Source of the DNA: Burkholderiaceae bacterium 16
GTDB taxonomy: Bacteria > Pseudomonadota > Gammaproteobacteria > Burkholderiales > Burkholderiaceae
Assembly: GCA_000955785.1 (NCBI GenBank)
Contig: JYOD01000016.1
Coordinates: 1-37,055, forward strand
Direction of reading: 5' to 3'
Length of the DNA stretch: 37,055 nt
Under the pieces are notes generated by a model. It worked only from the letters and a program-made list of their open reading frames with translations, ran no database searches and was not told the origin of the DNA. Numbering within the stretch: position 1 is the first letter of the stretch; each line of letters opens with the position of its first letter. A program made the position numbers and the translations under genes. Positions 1-8,081 of the stretch are shown piece by piece.

Positions 1-212
1 TATTTCTGACTGATGAGTAAGATACCGTTTCTAACCTTTCAGAAGGTACTGTCACGCTGCGGCCCATCGGCCGCAGGCTACATCCGAGCGCGGGCAAGTC
101 AGCATTACAGTCGCTGCGAGCCTATGAAGGCCTCTCTCGGGATTTTCCTTTGCAGCGACTGGTGTGGAGCGGCGCACGACTATATGCATAGTCTTTGGCG
201 CTCACGTCGCCG
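1..212. other. Left-edge intergenic stretch with a hairpin
   Basis: I see no convincing gene here; a short plus-strand reading frame starting at 13 lacks a ribosome binding site and runs antisense into the next gene. Positions 57-76 form a perfect 8-bp stem (CTGCGGCC / GGCCGCAG) with a CATC loop, downstream of the leftward gene that ends at 213. It could act as its terminator, but no T-tract follows on the minus strand, so this is weak. Confidence 0.35.
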
Positions 213-1841
213 TTACTTCCCGTCTCCGACGTTCACCCGCTTCGTGGAGAAGATGCCGCCGATCAGCAGATCCCCATCCTCGAGCAATGCGGTAATGCCG
301 CCCCAGGCGTTCCATTTGCGGCTGTCATCCGGGAACGGCCAGCGGGCCTTGATGGCGCCGGTATCCCAGTCAAGGCCTACATACTCGTAGTTGCCATTTT
401 CCTTGTTGGCGAGGTAGATCATGTTGCTTTTGGCGGAAATGACAGGGACCATCACATCCGTATTGTCGATCTCCTTGTTCACCCAGGCCTTCTCGAATGA
501 CTTCGTCCGAGTGTTCCAGTTGAACTTGACTACCCCACGCGGTGCGGGCCGGGTCACGCCGGGCGTTATCGCGTTGCCCCATATATCTGGCGCGGGCTTC
601 GGGTAGGAGTTATTCAGCAGGGCGACGCCATAGCCCAGCACCTCCGGTGACGGCTCGACCGTGGCCTTGGATATTTCCAGCGGAATCTGATCAGCGATGC
701 GTGCGGACTTGGTGCCCGGCTTCTGCTTGAATCCGGGCGGAATCCGGTCGCGCCAGAAAGCCACGAGGTTGGCTCCCTTTTCATCACCGTCGGCAATCAC
801 AACCAGCTTGTCGGGGTCGTTGCCGAAGCCCATCAGCGTCGGCGTGGTGCCGGATCCGCCAGAAGTCGTCAGAGCGCCGGCAGCGATGGCCTGCGCCCTG
901 CTCATGGTGTTGTAGTCGGACTGCCAGCCACCATCGGCTTCATCATAGGACAGCTTGTTGCCAGTCCAGACGATCTTGAGCATGCGCTTGGAGGTGACCA
1001 CATAGATGCCGCTATTCTCGTCAATGCAGATGCTGTTTTCGATCGCCTCGCCCGGCAGCAGCAGCGTGCTCTTGAGATTGAGGTCGCGGTCCAGCAGGAG
1101 CACTGCGCCATGCGCCGCGGCAACGACATCGCCGGCATAGGTCATGCCCATGCCGATGATGGCAGATTTGCGCATGTCTTCAGGCAATGCCTCCGAGAAG
1201 TCCCGGAATTTGACGACGCGCAGCGGCTTCTTCGGATCATTGTCGTCGGTGGACTTGAGGATCTTCAGGCCACCAAAGGCCGCATAGTGAACGCCGTCCT
1301 TGTCAATCATGTTGTAGGCGCCGTTGGCCAGCGACTGGCGCCTGAAGCCCAGTTCCTCCATCTTCCCCGACAGTGCCAGCAGCTTGGTGTCATCGTTCGC
1401 GCGCCGAGCGGCATCGACTTCCTCCAGTGCCGCCCGGATCTTCTCGCGATTGGCATTCGTGGCCAGTTTCTCCATTCCAGGGTAGGGCAGGAGTGAGACC
1501 AGGTCATAGGCCTCACCGGTCGCGTCGATCTTGCTGATGCCCTCGACGCCGGCAGCGAAGATGATCGTCTTGTCGCCGATCTTCTTCACTGTGGGATTCG
1601 AGGTAAAGACGGTCGGAACGGACTTCACATCGTCTGTCGACAGCCTGCGGCCCTTGGTTGGGCCGGCATGCGGGACGGAATCGGTCGCGGCCGGATTGTC
1701 GTGCGAAATGGGATAGACGCTGTCGGTCAGCCAGGGGTTGCGGCCCGGGAAGGTGGCGTTCTCTTGCTGGGCGGCTTGCGCGCACGTAAGGCTTGCTGTC
1801 GCAAGCGCAACCGCGGTCGACGCGAAGAGCAATGCTCTCAT
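213..1841 (-). CDS. Secreted protein of unknown function, possibly beta-propeller-like
   Basis: This encodes 542 residues. The N-terminus (MRALLFASTAVALATASLTCAQA, then AQQ) is a clear Sec signal peptide with a likely cut near residue 23, so the mature protein should be periplasmic or exported. The rest has spaced, sheet-like stretches such as KTIIFAAGVEGISKI, GVHYAAFGGLKIL, ENSICIDENSGIYVVT and DKLVVIADGD, suggesting a repeated beta-propeller, but I recognise no named family or catalytic motif. The start at 1841 is supported by GGAG about 8 nt upstream. It lies downstream of the small gene at 2075-2326 on the same strand, 233 bp away. It has no copy of the 18-bp island motif directly upstream, so it may be read through from the small gene or have its own promoter. 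Function is not assigned. Confidence 0.8.
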   Translation of the reverse strand: MRALLFASTAVALATASLTCAQAAQQENATFPGRNPWLTDSVYPISHDNPAATDSVPHAGPTKGRRLSTDDVKSVPTVFTSNPTVKKIGDKTIIFAAGVEGISKIDATGEAYDLVSLLPYPGMEKLATNANREKIRAALEEVDAARRANDDTKLLALSGKMEELGFRRQSLANGAYNMIDKDGVHYAAFGGLKILKSTDDNDPKKPLRVVKFRDFSEALPEDMRKSAIIGMGMTYAGDVVAAAHGAVLLLDRDLNLKSTLLLPGEAIENSICIDENSGIYVVTSKRMLKIVWTGNKLSYDEADGGWQSDYNTMSRAQAIAAGALTTSGGSGTTPTLMGFGNDPDKLVVIADGDEKGANLVAFWRDRIPPGFKQKPGTKSARIADQIPLEISKATVEPSPEVLGYGVALLNNSYPKPAPDIWGNAITPGVTRPAPRGVVKFNWNTRTKSFEKAWVNKEIDNTDVMVPVISAKSNMIYLANKENGNYEYVGLDWDTGAIKARWPFPDDSRKWNAWGGITALLEDGDLLIGGIFSTKRVNVGDGK

Positions 1842-2074
1842 TGGGTAACTCCGTGGATAAGTATGGCTGTGATTGTGAGGTGAGGCTGACGAATTGAGGT
1901 TGTTCGGCGGAGCAATTCAATCGGCGGAATGCACGATGCGCTCAAGCGGGCGTGCCGCCCGGCGGCTTGCTGTGGCGACCAACGCCAATGTGAAGGTGGC
2001 GGGGACATTTGGGCGCAGCATCTTGCCGGCATTGCGGCACGGATCTGACCAGGCCCGTCGGCATGGAACGTACA

Positions 2075-2326
2075 CTATGGGACGCTGCGGTGATTCAGGA
2101 GGGCAACTGCGGCAACCCCAATGCTCTGCCGGCAGGTGTCATCGCAAGACGCCTGCATGATAGCCGCGCCATTGGTTTCTTCGCCGGCCAGGTGTCCGTC
2201 GCGTCTGATCGCGCTCTCCGGATCAAAACCAGGCCGGGCAGACGGCAGGCCCTCAGCAAACGCAAGACCCAGGGCCACGGCCGCACCGGCCCCAAACAGA
2301 CTACCCGCCCGCAACCATGCTCTCAT
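2075..2326 (-). CDS. Small Cys-containing membrane or secreted protein, copy A
   Basis: This is an 83-residue protein with a basic start (MRAWLR), a hydrophobic helix at about residues 8-25 that may be a signal peptide or membrane anchor, a variable linker, and the C-terminal motif CDDTCRQSIGVAAVALLNHR (Cys61 and Cys65). A second gene at 27443-27691 encodes an 82-residue protein of the same design ending CDDACRQSRGVAAVTALGHR. Both genes also share the leader AGAGGAGACAG just before the start. Conservation of the tail, length and ribosome binding site supports a real gene rather than a chance reading frame. It carries motif copy 1 upstream, which suggests co-regulation with the steroid genes. 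The function is unknown; the paired cysteines suggest a disulfide or metal/thiol role, which is inference only. Confidence 0.75.
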   Translation of the reverse strand: MRAWLRAGSLFGAGAAVALGLAFAEGLPSARPGFDPESAIRRDGHLAGEETNGAAIMQASCDDTCRQSIGVAAVALLNHRSVP

Positions 2327-2344
2327 CGCTGTCTCCTCTTGCTA

Positions 2345-2361
2345 CTGCCCACCATGGGCAG
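2345..2361. repeat. 7-bp inverted repeat in the leader of small gene A
   Basis: CTGCCCA, a 3-nt spacer CCA, then TGGGCAG form a perfect inverted repeat 18-34 bp upstream of the 2326 start, inside the predicted leader. It could be an RNA hairpin or a protein site. I see no equivalent in front of small gene B. Confidence 0.4.
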
Positions 2362-2404
2362 ATGCCGATTCCTGTTGTACCGTTAGGGCCGGTCTCTTGA
2401 TCGA

Positions 2405-2448
2405 AGCATATTTGCGGAATCTGGAGTCAACATCGTCCAATCGGACTA
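2405..2448 (-). promoter_or_regulatory. Island motif copy 1 with -10 element, promoter of small gene A
   Basis: Read leftward, 2448-2431 is TAGTCCGATTGGACGATG. After a 20-nt gap comes TATGCT at 2410-2405, a -10-like hexamer, predicting transcription start near 2398. The same motif and spacing recur at five other places in the island. The rest of the gene-free stretch 2327-2656 holds the leader of small gene A and the 3' flank of the kstD-like gene; I see no other gene in it. Confidence 0.65.
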
Positions 2449-2656
2449 CACGCATATGTGCGCCATAGGTAGCTTTAAGGGGGGCTCTGCAAAGCCGTTC
2501 AGCCAACCGCGGCTCGGAAGTGTTTTTGTGGCAGCAAGAGGAGGGTTAGCCCGGATTGCGTATAGATCCCGCGGGGGTAAACGTTCCAGTTTTCCTCTGG
2601 TCGTTAAGCTCTGGGCAACGTCGGACTTCACGGTTTTCCTGCCCGTCTCAATCTAC

Positions 2657-4393
2657 TTATGGGCGTGGATTGCCTCCGTTGATTTTCTCTGCCGCGATCT
2701 GATTCGCGGCGATGTAGCCAAAGGTCATCGCCGGCCCGATAGTCGAACCTGGTCCGGGATAGGTTTTTCCCATGACCGCGGCCGAGGTATTGCCGATCGC
2801 ATAGCATCCCTCGATTACGCTGCCGTCGGGACGGAGGACGCGGGCATAGGCGTCAGTGCTCAATCCGCCCTTGGTGCCGATCTCGCCGGGATCGATCCGC
2901 AGCGCGTAGAAAGGGGCGCGGTCGATCGGGCCCAGGCACGGGTTCGGCTTGGAGGAGATGTCGCCATAGTAGCGGTCGAAGATATTGCTTCCCTTGCCGA
3001 ACTCGAGGTCGGTACCATTCGACGCATAGGCGTTCATTTGAGCGACAGTCGTAGCAAGGCCGCGTGGATCGACGCCGATTTTTGCAGCCAGTTCGGCCAG
3101 CGTTCCGGCGCGATAGATGACATTGTCCAGCCAGCCATGCGGAATCCTGGAGTCGGGCTGTATGCTACCGGGAAGCAGCACGGCGCACGGATAGCGTTTT
3201 CTATACTCTGCATCGAACACGAGCCATGCCGGCACATTCGCATTTGTTTGCGCGTGGTCGGCATACATGGCGTGGACGATGTCCGGGTACGGCGCTGCTT
3301 CGTTGACGAATCGTCGACCGAGCCGATTGACCAGCACGCATCGCGGCAATGAACGCTCCATGAAAAGCCCGCGTTGTTTTTCCTCCCCTGGAACCCGTAC
3401 TGTCGGCACACCCCATGTGTATCCCATCAGCGAAACGTTCGCGCCGAGCTTAAGACCGGCGCGAATTCCATCTCCGGTATTGATGGGCGGGGCGGCTGTC
3501 CATTCAGCTTGCGTGGGCTTCGGCAGGTATTGGTCGCGCATTTCCTGACTGGATTCAAAGCCTCCGCAGGCGAGCACCACCGCGCATCGCGCGCGAACGT
3601 TGTACTCGCGTCCCTGTCGCTCCACCGTCACGCCGGTCACGCGGGCATCGTGCGCGTGGAGCGTGCGCATTGGGGTGTCGAGCCACAGCGGTATGGACCG
3701 ATGCGCGAGTGCCGCGCGCAGGCTCGCGACCAAGGCGTTGCCAAGCGTCAGCCGGCGGTCCCGGTGCGTTCGACAGCGCCAGCGCAAATCCGTTGCGTAC
3801 CGGAACGCGAGGCGTGCCAACAAGCCGAGCCAGCCGGACTCCTTCGCTACGATCGTGTGGGCTTCGATCTGCGTCAGCGCTATGCGCCCGCCGACCAGGG
3901 TGGCGGGCGATGGGGCGCGGAGTTCGTCAAATGCATCGCCGAGCCGGCGCGCGTCGAATGCCGCTGGCTCCATGGTGCGGTAGCCCGGCTTTCCTCCCGT
4001 GCGGTCCGGATAGTAGTCAGGATAACGGGGCACCGCGTGGAAATGCGTCTGCGCCTGCGTGGCGAGATAGTGGACCATCTCCGGCCCGTTTTTGAGATAG
4101 GCATTGATTCTGTTCAGATCGAAATCTTCCCCTATGACATCCCGGAGATACGCCACCGCTTCCTCATAGGAGTCGTTGCCGCCGAGAGATTGGATCTGAT
4201 CATTGCAAGGGATCCAGATTCCGCCGCCGGAAATAGCCGTCGTGCCCCCATAGTGCGGGCTTTTCTCGACGAGGAGCACGGTCAAGCCGAGATCGTATGC
4301 GCGCAGCGCGGTCGTCATCGCGCCTGCCCCGGAACCGACGACCACCACGTCGTACGATGTATTCCAATTCACGGCCGGATTGCTGTTGTTCAT
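2657..4393 (-). CDS. kstD: 3-ketosteroid-delta1-dehydrogenase-like FAD flavoprotein
   Basis: This 578-residue protein belongs to the succinate dehydrogenase/fumarate reductase flavoprotein superfamily, in the 3-ketosteroid dehydrogenase branch. The family introduces the C1-C2 double bond in ring A of 3-ketosteroids using FAD. An N-terminal dinucleotide fold (VVVVGSGAGAM, Gly20-Gly24, with the ribose-binding Glu at 43) is followed by GGTTAISGGGIWIP. Near the C-terminus is YPGPGSTIGPAMTFG: Tyr545 and Gly549 match the catalytic Tyr487/Gly491 pair of Rhodococcus KstD1. The start at 4393 is chosen because GGAGGC lies 6-11 nt upstream; a longer frame to 4468 has no such site. It is divergent from the TetR gene at 4778. 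Related branches act on 4-ene or 5-alpha 3-ketosteroids, and the substrate position cannot be read from the sequence. Confidence 0.85.
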   Translation of the reverse strand: MNNSNPAVNWNTSYDVVVVGSGAGAMTTALRAYDLGLTVLLVEKSPHYGGTTAISGGGIWIPCNDQIQSLGGNDSYEEAVAYLRDVIGEDFDLNRINAYLKNGPEMVHYLATQAQTHFHAVPRYPDYYPDRTGGKPGYRTMEPAAFDARRLGDAFDELRAPSPATLVGGRIALTQIEAHTIVAKESGWLGLLARLAFRYATDLRWRCRTHRDRRLTLGNALVASLRAALAHRSIPLWLDTPMRTLHAHDARVTGVTVERQGREYNVRARCAVVLACGGFESSQEMRDQYLPKPTQAEWTAAPPINTGDGIRAGLKLGANVSLMGYTWGVPTVRVPGEEKQRGLFMERSLPRCVLVNRLGRRFVNEAAPYPDIVHAMYADHAQTNANVPAWLVFDAEYRKRYPCAVLLPGSIQPDSRIPHGWLDNVIYRAGTLAELAAKIGVDPRGLATTVAQMNAYASNGTDLEFGKGSNIFDRYYGDISSKPNPCLGPIDRAPFYALRIDPGEIGTKGGLSTDAYARVLRPDGSVIEGCYAIGNTSAAVMGKTYPGPGSTIGPAMTFGYIAANQIAAEKINGGNPRP

Positions 4394-4639
4394 TGGCTTG
4401 CCTCCTACGTTAAATGTTTTCCAGGCGACCGGTTGTCTTGGGCGGCACTTCATTCGTCGTTGCGCCATCCCTCCCTATTTTTGGCGAACCGCTTGGGTAA
4501 GTTGCGGTGCGGGCAGGGTGGCATATCGGTGTAGCACTGCTTGTACCGGTCAGTGGTAAGCCGGGCCGAAGTACGCCGGGTCAGGTCAACAAGTTGCCCT
4601 TTTCCGAGCGCGGCACAAGCGCATCGGGTGCGGCCACTA

Positions 4640-4695
4640 TGACACATAAATATAAAAATGAGTCACAACAATGGCACAAAAAATACTCTTTGTGC
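4640..4695. promoter_or_regulatory. Two inverted repeats in the kstD/TetR divergent region, candidate operators
   Basis: The 384-bp gap 4394-4777 contains an unusually AT-rich stretch. Within it, TGACACAT (4640-4647) and ATGAGTCA (4658-4665) form an 8-bp inverted repeat with one mismatch and a 10-nt spacer. GCACAAA (4674-4680) and TTTGTGC (4689-4695) form a perfect 7-bp repeat with an 8-nt spacer. Such dyads in a divergent region beside a TetR gene are typical operators, so autoregulation plus control of the kstD-like gene is the likely reading. No gene is seen in the gap. Confidence 0.5.
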
Positions 4696-4777
4696 AATAC
4701 TGGGCGAAGACGCCCCGGCAATGCCGGGATCACACTGCGATCAAGAGCGCATCACGCTGCAAGAGGCAAAATTCTGA

Positions 4778-5380
4778 ATGAATAGACAACTTCGCTGGGG
4801 AGACGCCAGCCGAATAGACTGTCCCGAGCAAGGGCGTACCTTGATTTTGAGGTCCACGCTCGACTGCATGGCTGAGATGGGAATCGAGGGTTTCACCGTG
4901 GATGATGTGGCCAAGCGTGCCAACATTTCACGCAGAACCCTTTACCGCTACTACAGCACCCGGAATGAGCTGATCCAAGCCGCGATTGGCGCGGAGAATG
5001 GCGTCTTTTTCGAGGAGATGCAGCGCAGCTTGTCGAGCTACGAGGGGGATTTCGAGGGGTATCTCGAAGAGTGTGTGTGTTTCGCCGTGAAGTATCGGCA
5101 ACGCCTCGCCGGGCTTCGTCAGGACTACCTGGCTAGAAGCGTTACGGCGGAGGTGTTTCCCTACATCCTCGAGAACATCAAGCCCATGTGGCACAAGGTG
5201 CTGGCTGAACGCTACCGCGATTACGTAGAGAAGTCAGGCGCGACGCCCGCGTCGCTGGACGACATCATTGCGCTGGCTAGCCGCATTGGACTTGCCTATA
5301 GCCTGGTTCCTGCGGACGAGGGTGCGATTCGCCGGCAGATGCGAATTCTCCGCGGCGTCCGGCATGGTTCGTCGGCGTGA
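4778..5380 (+). CDS. TetR/AcrR family transcriptional regulator (kstD side)
   Basis: This 200-residue protein has a typical TetR N-terminal helix-turn-helix (GFTVDDVAKRANISRRTLYRYYSTRNELI, roughly residues 37-65) and a helical C-terminal ligand domain without recognisable specificity residues. TetR proteins usually repress neighbouring genes until a ligand binds. It is transcribed away from the kstD-like gene and precedes the OYE-type gene by about 180 bp, so it probably controls one or both. The start at 4778 has only a weak purine stretch (AAGAGG, about 11 nt upstream). Two inverted repeats lie in its promoter region. The ligand is likely a steroid or its CoA ester, by context only. Confidence 0.85.
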   Translation: MNRQLRWGDASRIDCPEQGRTLILRSTLDCMAEMGIEGFTVDDVAKRANISRRTLYRYYSTRNELIQAAIGAENGVFFEEMQRSLSSYEGDFEGYLEECVCFAVKYRQRLAGLRQDYLARSVTAEVFPYILENIKPMWHKVLAERYRDYVEKSGATPASLDDIIALASRIGLAYSLVPADEGAIRRQMRILRGVRHGSSA

Positions 5381-5562
5381 CCTTGCGCGGCATTCAGCGC
5401 GCATGACGGATTCGCACGTGAACGAATGAAGTTTCCCCCACCGCCCGCCTATCAGTGTGCAACTGGCGCCGATCGGGTGGTCAATGCAGAGTGACAGGTG
5501 GCACGCCTTGCGCTCCCGTGGCGCCGGCATGTCTATCAAGATGCAATCACAGGAGCCAGTCA

Positions 5563-7692
5563 ATGAGTCGCACATCGTATCTCCACCTGCTGGCGCCTGG
5601 CCGAATCGGCACGATGGCACTACGCAACCGCATTGTCGTCACCGCGATGGGTGCGAGCCTTGCGGAGCCAGATGGTCATTGCGGTGAGCGCATCGTGCGC
5701 TATCACGAATCGCAGGCCAAAGGGGGGGCGGGGCTGATCATCACCGGCGTCGCCGGCGTGGCTTGGCCGACCGGTGCCAATCAGGTGAACCAGATCGCCA
5801 TTTCGGACGATCGCTTTCTTCCCGGCCTGACCGCACTGACCGAAGCCGTCCACGCGCACGGCGCAAAGATCGCCGCGCAGCTGCACCATGGAGGGTTGAT
5901 CGGCGTGGAGGATATGCTTGCGGGGCGGCCGGTGTGGGCGCCCTCCCTGCCTGAACCTCCCACTGGCGATTTCACCGAGGCGTTCTTGCTCGAAGAGTTG
6001 GCCGAGGCGCCGTTCGGCCGCATCACCAGCGTGACGATTCAGGTCATGACGAAGGCCGACATCGACACGCTGATCGCGCAATTTGCCGCCGCCGCGAGCC
6101 GGGCGCGGCGGGCCGGCTTTGACGGCGTCGAGATCCATGGTGGGCACGGCTATCTCCTGTCGTCGTTCATCTCGCCCACGACGAACCGGCGTACCGATGA
6201 ATATGGTGGCCCGCTGGAAAATCGCGTCCGTCTCCTGGTCGAGGTGGTTCGGGCCGTGCGGACCGCGGTTGGCCCCGATTTCCCTGTGTGGTGCAAACTC
6301 GACTCGCGCGAGGAAGGCATTCCGGGCGGCATCACGATTGACGAGGCTGTGCGCACCGCGCAGATCGTCGAGGAGGAGGGGGCCAACGCGATCACCGTGA
6401 GCGCCTATCACGACGCGGGGAAGCCAAAGTTGCATTCGGCGTCGCATACCCCGCATGAGCCCGGGCTCAATCTTCCGTTTGCGGCGCGGATCAAGGCGGC
6501 GGTCGGCATTCCGGTCATAGCATCGGGCCGGATCGAGCCCGTTCTGGGCGACGAAAAGATTGCCGATGGCTCGATCGATTTCGTCTCAATGGGGAGGAAG
6601 CTGCTAGCCGATCCGTATCTGCCGCAAAAGCTTGCCGAAGGGCGGCCCAATGACGTGCTGCCCTGCATTTACTGCTACACGTGCATTAGCGCGATCTACG
6701 TTGGCAAGCCGCTGCGCTGCGCGGTCAACCCCGAAATCGGTTTCGAGTATTTGCATCGCCAATCGCCGAAGGGTGGCAAGCGAGTCGTGGTTATCGGCGG
6801 AGGCCCCGGTGGCATGGAGTCGGCGCGACGGCTACGGGCGGACGGGCATCAAGTAACGTTGCTGGAGCAGGCCAGCCAACTGGGCGGCACGTTGCGCATT
6901 GCCGCGCTCGCCTATCAGGCCAACGAGCCACTGCTCGACTGGCTCCGGCACCAGGTTGAATCGTCACGAATCGATGTGCGCCTGCGCACACGGGCGACAC
7001 CTGAACTGCTGCGCACGCTATCCCCGGACGTCGTTGTCGTCGCAACCGGCGCGGTGCGCGGATTGCCGCCGATACCAGGCAATGACTTGCCGCACGTCAT
7101 GAGCGGAGACGACATGCGTCGCTTGATGCTCGGTGAAGGCTCGCAGGAACTGGCGCGCAAGGTCGGGTGGGCGACACGCATGGCATCAAAGATTGGTGCG
7201 GCATCCGGCCTGACCTCGAATCTCGATTTCGTTCGCCAGGCGACCCGGCAATGGATGCCGCTGGGCAGGCGCGTCGTGATCATCGGTGGCGAACTGGTCG
7301 GTCTCGAACTGGCCGAGTTCCTGTCCGAGCGCGGGCGGATGGTGACAGTCGTCGATGAGGCGCCGCGGCTTGGCGCAGGACTGACGATAGTCCGCCGGAT
7401 GCGGCTGCTTGCGGAGCTTAAGGAGCACGGCCTTGGTCTCTTTCCGGATGCCTCGGACATCCGGATCGAACCTGACAGGGTTTGCTTCACCGACCAGACA
7501 GGCAACGCGCAGGCAATCGATGCGAATAGTGTCATCGTGGCCAAAGGTGCGGCAGGTGACTCGACGCTTGCCAGGCAGTTAGAGGCCGAAGGCTTCAAGG
7601 TCCATGAAGTTGGCGATTGCACCGGCATCGGCTATATCGAAGGTGCTATGCGCGGTGCGGCGCGAGCGGCGAAGGAAATCTCGCAAATATGA
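5563..7692 (+). CDS. Old-yellow-enzyme/2,4-dienoyl-CoA reductase-type flavoprotein (FadH/BaiCD-like)
   Basis: This 709-residue, two-part enzyme starts with an FMN TIM-barrel (about residues 5-360) carrying AQLHHGG and HGGHGYLLSSFISPTTNRRTDEYGG, as in NADH:flavin oxidoreductases. An iron-sulfur Cys cluster follows at 368, 371, 374 and 386. Next come FAD and NAD(P) dinucleotide folds (VVVIGGGPGG near 410 and VVIIGGELVGLELAEF near 572). The family reduces conjugated C=C bonds of enoyl-CoAs or enones, including bile-acid BaiCD/BaiH. In this island, removal or saturation of a steroid double bond is plausible. The start at 5563 is chosen for AGGAG 8-12 nt upstream and for the family N-terminus. The usual Cys spacing in FadH is C-x2-C-x3-C-x11-C; here it is C-x2-C-x2-C-x11-C. 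Confidence 0.85.
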   Translation: MSRTSYLHLLAPGRIGTMALRNRIVVTAMGASLAEPDGHCGERIVRYHESQAKGGAGLIITGVAGVAWPTGANQVNQIAISDDRFLPGLTALTEAVHAHGAKIAAQLHHGGLIGVEDMLAGRPVWAPSLPEPPTGDFTEAFLLEELAEAPFGRITSVTIQVMTKADIDTLIAQFAAAASRARRAGFDGVEIHGGHGYLLSSFISPTTNRRTDEYGGPLENRVRLLVEVVRAVRTAVGPDFPVWCKLDSREEGIPGGITIDEAVRTAQIVEEEGANAITVSAYHDAGKPKLHSASHTPHEPGLNLPFAARIKAAVGIPVIASGRIEPVLGDEKIADGSIDFVSMGRKLLADPYLPQKLAEGRPNDVLPCIYCYTCISAIYVGKPLRCAVNPEIGFEYLHRQSPKGGKRVVVIGGGPGGMESARRLRADGHQVTLLEQASQLGGTLRIAALAYQANEPLLDWLRHQVESSRIDVRLRTRATPELLRTLSPDVVVVATGAVRGLPPIPGNDLPHVMSGDDMRRLMLGEGSQELARKVGWATRMASKIGAASGLTSNLDFVRQATRQWMPLGRRVVIIGGELVGLELAEFLSERGRMVTVVDEAPRLGAGLTIVRRMRLLAELKEHGLGLFPDASDIRIEPDRVCFTDQTGNAQAIDANSVIVAKGAAGDSTLARQLEAEGFKVHEVGDCTGIGYIEGAMRGAARAAKEISQI

Positions 7693-7893
7693 CTTCCCGC
7701 TTCAGGGCATTCGGTTAGGGGCGTCGAACAGCAAAGTCGCAAGCTTGTCGGGGCAACGAAATCCCGAAAGCGAGTCGCCGCCGTTGCCGCCCGAATTGCT
7801 GCGCTAAAAGCGCGCAGTCCCTGCACCTCGCCCCGGCGAGGCTTGCGCACCATGCCGGCGCCGCCTCTGGGCACGGTGTTGCGGGATTCCCCT

Positions 7894-7937
7894 TAGTCCG
7901 CTCAGACGAAGCGGCTTGCAGGACCGGTGGCTAGTAT
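7894..7937 (+). promoter_or_regulatory. Island motif copy 2 with -10 element, promoter of hsdA
   Basis: TAGTCCGCTCAGACGAAG at 7894-7911 is followed after 20 nt by TAGTAT at 7932-7937, predicting a start near 7944 and a leader of about 138 nt before hsdA. The 389-bp gap 7693-8081 otherwise contains no gene I can support. Its last part (about 8008-8062) is strongly pyrimidine-rich on the plus strand. Confidence 0.65.
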
Positions 7938-8081
7938 CCACAAGAAGCCAAAAAAGGTGGTCGGGAGACAGCGGGCGGACCCGGTGGCGGCCTTCACACT
8001 GACGAGGCCTGGCTTGTCTCGATTCTCTTCTTTTCGCTTTCCGCCTTTTTTTCCTCTTTTCCACACACGAAACCGAACACC

